From NCBI GenBank assembly GCA_050698015.1, contig JBOHAU010000124.1, positions 1 through 8,095 on the forward strand: a stretch of 8,095 bases of DNA, written 5' to 3'. Of this stretch, positions 6,043-8,095 are shown piece by piece. The DNA comes from JACDAN01 sp050698015 (GTDB lineage: Bacteria > Actinomycetota > Thermoleophilia > Gaiellales > Gaiellaceae). The position numbers and the translations under genes are program-made. Numbering within the stretch: position 1 is the stretch's first letter; every line of letters starts with the position of its first letter. The notes below the pieces were generated by a model. It ran no database searches and was not told where the DNA came from. It saw nothing but the letters and a program-made list of their open reading frames with translations.

Positions 6043-6254
6043 CGATCTCGCGAGCACCGCTGGACTCGAGGGCTCGCCGCCCGCAGCGCATTCGGACCGC
6101 CGTCAAATGGCTGATCCTCGCTGCGATCCTCGCGGTTGTGTTCGGGCTCGGTGTCGCCGTCGGACAGGCGCTCGAGGACCGGCCGCAATCGGGCAAGCCG
6201 GTCACGAACGTGTCGACGATCAGGCCCTGGACGCAGACGCAGACCCAGCCCTGA
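6039..6254 (+). CDS. Small single-pass membrane protein (71 aa), unrecognised
   Basis: A GTG start overlaps the preceding stop by 4 bp (GTGA), the classic geometry of translational coupling. The protein has a basic N-terminus (SRARRPQRIR, about residues 10-19), one transmembrane helix at about 23-43 (VKWLILAAILAVVFGLGVAVG), and a short polar tail ending in TQTQTQP, encoded by a small ACGCAG/ACCCAG repeat. The positive-inside rule places the N-terminus in the cytoplasm and the Thr/Gln tail outside. No lipobox is present, and the helix could also act as an uncleaved signal anchor. It is the last gene of the long plus-strand block. Function is unknown; coupling to the 102-aa protein suggests the two act together or are at least made in proportion (inference). 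Confidence 0.65.
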   Translation: MTISRAPLDSRARRPQRIRTAVKWLILAAILAVVFGLGVAVGQALEDRPQSGKPVTNVSTIRPWTQTQTQP

Positions 6255-6285
6255 TTGAGAAGCGACAACACGATGAGCCTTGTGC

Positions 6286-6314
6286 CGCCGGGCCGCGCTG
6301 GACGCACCCCGGCG
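6286..6314 (+). terminator. GC-rich stem-loop at the end of the long operon, weak terminator candidate
   Basis: CGCCGGG (6286-6292) can pair with CCCGGCG (6308-6314) as a 7-bp all-GC stem with a 15-nt loop, beginning 32 nt after the stop of the 71-aa gene. There is no T-run downstream, which is common for actinobacterial candidates but makes the call uncertain. Confidence 0.3.
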
Positions 6315-6334
6315 ACGAAGCACATCATGTTGGC

Positions 6335-6348
6335 GCTTCTTAAGAAGC
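6335..6348. promoter_or_regulatory. Perfect 14-bp palindrome, candidate operator
   Basis: GCTTCTTAAGAAGC is its own reverse complement. TGT (6328-6330) and ACA (6353-6355) lie symmetrically outside it, making a broader imperfect dyad. It is AT-rich in the centre, unlike its surroundings. It lies 34 bp upstream of the -10-like element of the HTH-receiver gene, a position suited to binding by a dimeric regulator, possibly the adjacent HTH protein itself (inference). Confidence 0.45.
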
Positions 6349-6378
6349 ACTCACACGCCTGCAAAGAATGTGAAGGTT

Positions 6379-6388
6379 TGCTTAGATT
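6379..6388 (+). promoter_or_regulatory. -10-like element upstream of the HTH-receiver gene
   Basis: TGCTTAGATT can be read as an extended -10 (TGC plus TTAGAT) or as TAGATT at 6383-6388, the same hexamer as upstream of pyk. The ATG at 6397 begins 8-9 nt later and has no purine-rich ribosome binding site, so a leaderless transcript is likely. No convincing -35 is visible (TGCAAA at 17 nt spacing). Confidence 0.4.
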
Positions 6389-6396
6389 CGGCATCC

Positions 6397-7005
6397 ATGG
6401 CGGAAGCTGGGGGCAGAGCGCGGCGTCAGCCGTCCGGCGAGAGCGCAACGGATTGGCTGACCCTGGGACAGGCGGCGCGCTTTCTCGGCGTCGCGCAGAG
6501 CACGATCCGAAAGTGGTCTGACCAAGGCCGCCTGCCGGCGTTCTACACACCCGGCGGCCACCGGCGCTATCGCCTGCGCGATCTCGACGCCTTCGTCGCC
6601 GGCTCTGCGGGCGGGTCGCCCGCGCCGCGTATGCGTCCCGCGCCGCTCGTCCTGATCGTCGACGACGATCCGCGAATTCGCGAGTTCGTCCGGGTCAACC
6701 TGGAGATGGACGGCTTCGCCGTTCGAGAGGCCGGCAGCGCCGACGAGGGGCTCGCGGCGCTCGAGGCCGAGCCGCCGGACCTGATCCTCCTCGACGTGAT
6801 GATGCCGAAGGTGGACGGCTGGGAAATGCTCCAGCGCGTGCGAGAGCGGCACGGCGTCGACTCGATTCAGGTCGTCATGTTCAGCGGCCAGATCGATGAG
6901 GACGCCGCCGATCAGGCCGAGGCCGGTGGGGCCCAGGCCTTCGTGGGCAAGCCCTTCAACCCGCAAGACCTCGTCGTGCGGGCCAAAGACCTACTCGGCA
7001 ACTAA
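6397..7005 (+). CDS. HTH (MerR/BldC-like) plus response-regulator receiver domain protein
   Basis: A 202-aa protein with an inverted response-regulator layout. Residues 20-67 form a MerR/BldC/excisionase-type helix-turn-helix: LTLGQAARFLGVAQSTIRKW, then a wing DQGRLPAFYTPGGHRRYRLRDLDAFV with the typical GGHRRY. After a Gly/Ala/Pro linker (69-82), residues 84-198 form a complete receiver domain. It has the acidic cluster D89-D90-D91, phosphoacceptor D133 in LILLDVMMPKVDG, switch residue S163 in VVMFSG, and K185-P186 in AFVGKPF. It is therefore expected to be phosphorylated by a sensor kinase and to bind DNA. Most response regulators carry the receiver first. No histidine kinase is next to it, although a probable GAF protein begins nearby at 7782. 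The ATG at 6397 is chosen because it precedes the HTH by 19 residues and sits just after a -10-like element. The start at 6280 would add an uncharacteristic Arg/Ser-rich segment. Confidence 0.88.
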   Translation: MAEAGGRARRQPSGESATDWLTLGQAARFLGVAQSTIRKWSDQGRLPAFYTPGGHRRYRLRDLDAFVAGSAGGSPAPRMRPAPLVLIVDDDPRIREFVRVNLEMDGFAVREAGSADEGLAALEAEPPDLILLDVMMPKVDGWEMLQRVRERHGVDSIQVVMFSGQIDEDAADQAEAGGAQAFVGKPFNPQDLVVRAKDLLGN

Positions 7006-7022
7006 ACGTACTGGAAGGGGCG

Positions 7023-7514
7023 TTAGAGCTCTTCCGACGCGCGCAGCAGTCCCGCGACGATCACCAATACCGCCGCGAGCAGGCTGATCCAGAGCCCGAC
7101 CCCGCGGCTCGCGGGCTGAAACTCCTCCGGGATCGAGATCACCCGGACGAGTACGAGGATCGTCGCAAGCGAGCCGAGCACGATCACGACCAGGCTCTCG
7201 GGAATCGTGGCGGGCAGTTCGATTCCCGCCTGGTGCAGGAGGTGGAGGGCGATCACCGCCAGGCCGAGGAGGAGCACGAGCTTGGCAAGCGTGCCGGTGT
7301 GCCAGCCGATGACGGCGATCGTCGGGTCCTCGCCGACCCCCACGTACCAGCCCATCAGGACCGACAGGCTCAGCACGAGCCCTGAGAGCCACGTGAGGCG
7401 CTCGCCCGCGCCCCAGATCCACGCGACCTCCGGGGCGAAGCGCTCCTCGACCTCGACGTAGGGCTCTTCAGGCGGATACGGCTCCGGGGTCTGCACGCCG
7501 GAAGTATCGGCCAT
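7023..7514 (-). CDS. Four-helix membrane protein (163 aa), unrecognised
   Basis: The product starts with an acidic, Pro/Glu-rich N-terminus (TPEPYPPEEPYVEVEERFAP, 9-28). Four predicted transmembrane helices follow: about 39-60 (LTWLSGLVLSLSVLMGWYVGV), 75-95, 104-126 (IPESLVVIVLGSLATILVLV) and 138-157. The loop GVGEDPTIAVIGWHTGTLAKL joins helices 1 and 2. I do not recognise a family and see no catalytic motif. The ATG on the minus strand begins 8 bp after the stop of the 78-aa gene at 7523-7759, so the two form an operon. No strong Shine-Dalgarno sequence is visible. The stop is only 17 bp from the stop of the convergent HTH-receiver gene. A structural or sensory membrane role is possible but not shown. 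Confidence 0.78.
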   Translation of the reverse strand: MADTSGVQTPEPYPPEEPYVEVEERFAPEVAWIWGAGERLTWLSGLVLSLSVLMGWYVGVGEDPTIAVIGWHTGTLAKLVLLLGLAVIALHLLHQAGIELPATIPESLVVIVLGSLATILVLVRVISIPEEFQPASRGVGLWISLLAAVLVIVAGLLRASEEL

Positions 7515-7522
7515 CCGAGGTT

Positions 7523-7759
7523 CTAGAGCCCGAACAAGTGCTCGATCTGGCGCCAGACCACGAGCGAGAGGTAGGCCGTCAACACGAGCAGGGTGAGCAA
7601 GACCGCCCAGAACCGCAGCCGGGCCAGACCCCGCTCCCGCACCCGCTCCTCGCGGGCGCGGCGACGGGCTCGATGGAACCGGTACGCACGATCGATCGCC
7701 CTCGGATCGATTGGCGGCGGGTCCTCGACGGCATCACGGCGCCGGGCCGGCTCGGCCAT
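7523..7759 (-). CDS. Small basic single-pass membrane protein (78 aa), unrecognised
   Basis: Residues 1-46 are hydrophilic and very rich in arginine (IDRAYRFHRARRRAREERV and RERGLARLR), consistent with a cytoplasmic or membrane-surface helix. One transmembrane helix follows at about 48-69 (FWAVLLTLLVLTAYLSLVVW), with a short tail RQIEHLFGL. Strong positive charge before the helix predicts N-inside topology. No family is recognised. It is the first gene of the minus-strand pair and shares its promoter region with the divergent plus-strand gene. The ATG at 7759 follows a TATAGT hexamer by 6 nt with no ribosome binding site, so its mRNA is probably leaderless. The basic patch could contact nucleic acid or acidic lipids, but this is speculation. 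Confidence 0.72.
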   Translation of the reverse strand: MAEPARRRDAVEDPPPIDPRAIDRAYRFHRARRRAREERVRERGLARLRFWAVLLTLLVLTAYLSLVVWRQIEHLFGL

Positions 7760-7765
7760 GCGCAG

Positions 7766-7771
7766 ACTATA
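7766..7771 (-). promoter_or_regulatory. -10 element TATAGT for the minus-strand membrane operon
   Basis: On the minus strand TATAGT (one mismatch to TATAAT) is followed by CTGCGC and then ATG, so transcription would begin at about the start codon. It overlaps the opposite-strand hexamer TATAAA by the four bases TATA. I see no clear -35. Confidence 0.5.
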
Positions 7772-7773
7772 AA
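7768..7773 (+). promoter_or_regulatory. -10 element TATAAA for the divergent plus-strand gene
   Basis: TATAAA (one mismatch to TATAAT) ends 8 nt before ATG 7782, the geometry of a leaderless start. It shares its TATA core with the minus-strand -10, so the two promoters must compete for or share RNA polymerase. No clear -35 is visible. Confidence 0.5.
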
Positions 7774-7781
7774 TGGACTAC

Positions 7782-8095
7782 ATGGCGGCGGCGACTGGTC
7801 AGCTGGAGAGTCTCGCCGCAGCCGCGCGGGAACTGACCGAGTCTGAGACCATCGACGACGCGCTTGCGGCGCTCGCCCAGGCCGCGGCGGCGGCGACAGG
7901 CGCCACGTTGGCCGTCGTGCGCGTTCCAGACCGGTCCGGCGGCCTCCCTGCCCGCGGTGTCTGGTCGGCCTCGGCAGCGCTCGGCGCCGAGCTCGAGGGG
8001 TCACGCTTTCTGCTCGAGGAGCTCGGGCGGGAGGAGCAGCGCGAGCTGGACCGGCTGCCATCGCCGATTCGGCGCCTGGCAGACCGCATCAGCGC
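7782..8095 (+). CDS. Probable GAF-domain protein, N-terminal part, cut by window end
   Basis: An open frame runs from ATG 7782 to the window end (104 codons) without a stop. The protein begins MAAATGQLESLAAAARELTE, continues with TIDDALAALAQAAAAATGATLAVVRVPD, then a strand-like segment LPARGVWSASAALGAELEGS and a helical ELGREEQRELDRLPSPIRRLADRIS. A helix followed by a small-residue turn and a hydrophobic strand (ATGATLAVVRV) is how many GAF domains open, so a sensory GAF protein is the best guess. A kinase, cyclase or other output domain may follow outside the window. The in-frame ATG at 7773 would add three residues, but it overlaps the -10 element, so 7782 is preferred. It lies about 780 bp beyond the receiver-domain gene and could be its sensor partner (inference). 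Confidence 0.6.
   Translation, partial: MAAATGQLESLAAAARELTESETIDDALAALAQAAAAATGATLAVVRVPDRSGGLPARGVWSASAALGAELEGSRFLLEELGREEQRELDRLPSPIRRLADRIS

Noticed and set aside
6228..6248. Short tandem ACGCAG repeat
   Set aside because: Only two exact units plus one variant; it encodes the TQTQTQ tail and is too short to call a repeat locus.
6255..6521. TTG-started frame with a CxxC-like HACKEC segment in the intergenic region upstream of the HTH gene
   Set aside because: It overlaps the start of the HTH-receiver gene in another frame, its second half is plainly a shadow, and there is no Shine-Dalgarno sequence. A small protein is not excluded but not supported.
1..8095. Search for CRISPR repeats, tRNA or rRNA genes, transposases, phage or restriction genes
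   Set aside because: No periodic repeats, cloverleaf-like segments, inverted terminal repeats or mobile-element proteins were seen; composition looks uniform throughout.

Overview
The window is GC-rich (roughly two-thirds G+C by eye), densely packed and third-position GC-biased. The gene content points to Actinomycetota. The set mazG, eno, an FtsB/DivIC-type protein and a DUF501 protein follows the order I know from Mycobacterium tuberculosis (Rv1021 mazG, Rv1022 lpqU, Rv1023 eno, Rv1024 DivIC-like, Rv1025 DUF501, Rv1026 ppx2). The interposed pyruvate kinase and GerMN/Gmad2 lipoprotein, and the unfamiliar small proteins that follow, suggest a deep lineage such as Thermoleophilia (Gaiellales or Solirubrobacterales). 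That placement is inference.

Layout. Positions 2-6254 hold a plus-strand block of nine tightly spaced genes: the 3' part of a parvulin-type peptidyl-prolyl isomerase, mazG, eno, a GerMN-Gmad2 lipoprotein, pyk, ftsB/divIC-like, DUF501, an unrecognised soluble 102-aa protein and a 71-aa single-pass membrane protein. Adjacent genes overlap or nearly touch, except for short gaps before pyk (28 bp) and ftsB (47 bp). A 142-bp intergenic region (6255-6396) carries a GC-rich stem-loop, a perfect 14-bp palindrome and a -10-like element. It precedes a regulator with an N-terminal MerR/BldC-like helix-turn-helix and a C-terminal response-regulator receiver domain. Convergent to it are two small minus-strand membrane protein genes (7023-7514 and 7523-7759). 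These diverge over only 22 bp from a plus-strand protein, probably GAF-like, that runs off the window end.

How the genes fit together. The block joins housekeeping functions: extracytoplasmic protein folding (PPIase), nucleotide-pool sanitation (MazG), the last two steps of glycolysis (enolase makes PEP, pyruvate kinase uses it), an envelope lipoprotein and a division protein. The 3' part is regulatory and membrane-related: a receiver-domain regulator, small membrane proteins and a putative sensor that could be functionally related.

The most notable signals concern initiation of gene expression. mazG and eno have no ATG, GTG or TTG that would preserve their conserved N-termini. Both instead have an in-frame CTG overlapping the upstream stop codon, and the eno CTG has a perfect Shine-Dalgarno sequence and a CTGA overlap. 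Four other starts (pyk, the HTH-receiver gene and both divergent genes) have a TAnnnT hexamer only 6-8 nt upstream and little or no Shine-Dalgarno sequence, as expected of leaderless transcripts. The divergent pair appears to share one TATA core for both -10 elements. I found no mobile element, CRISPR array, tRNA or rRNA, and no gene-free stretch over 300 bases.
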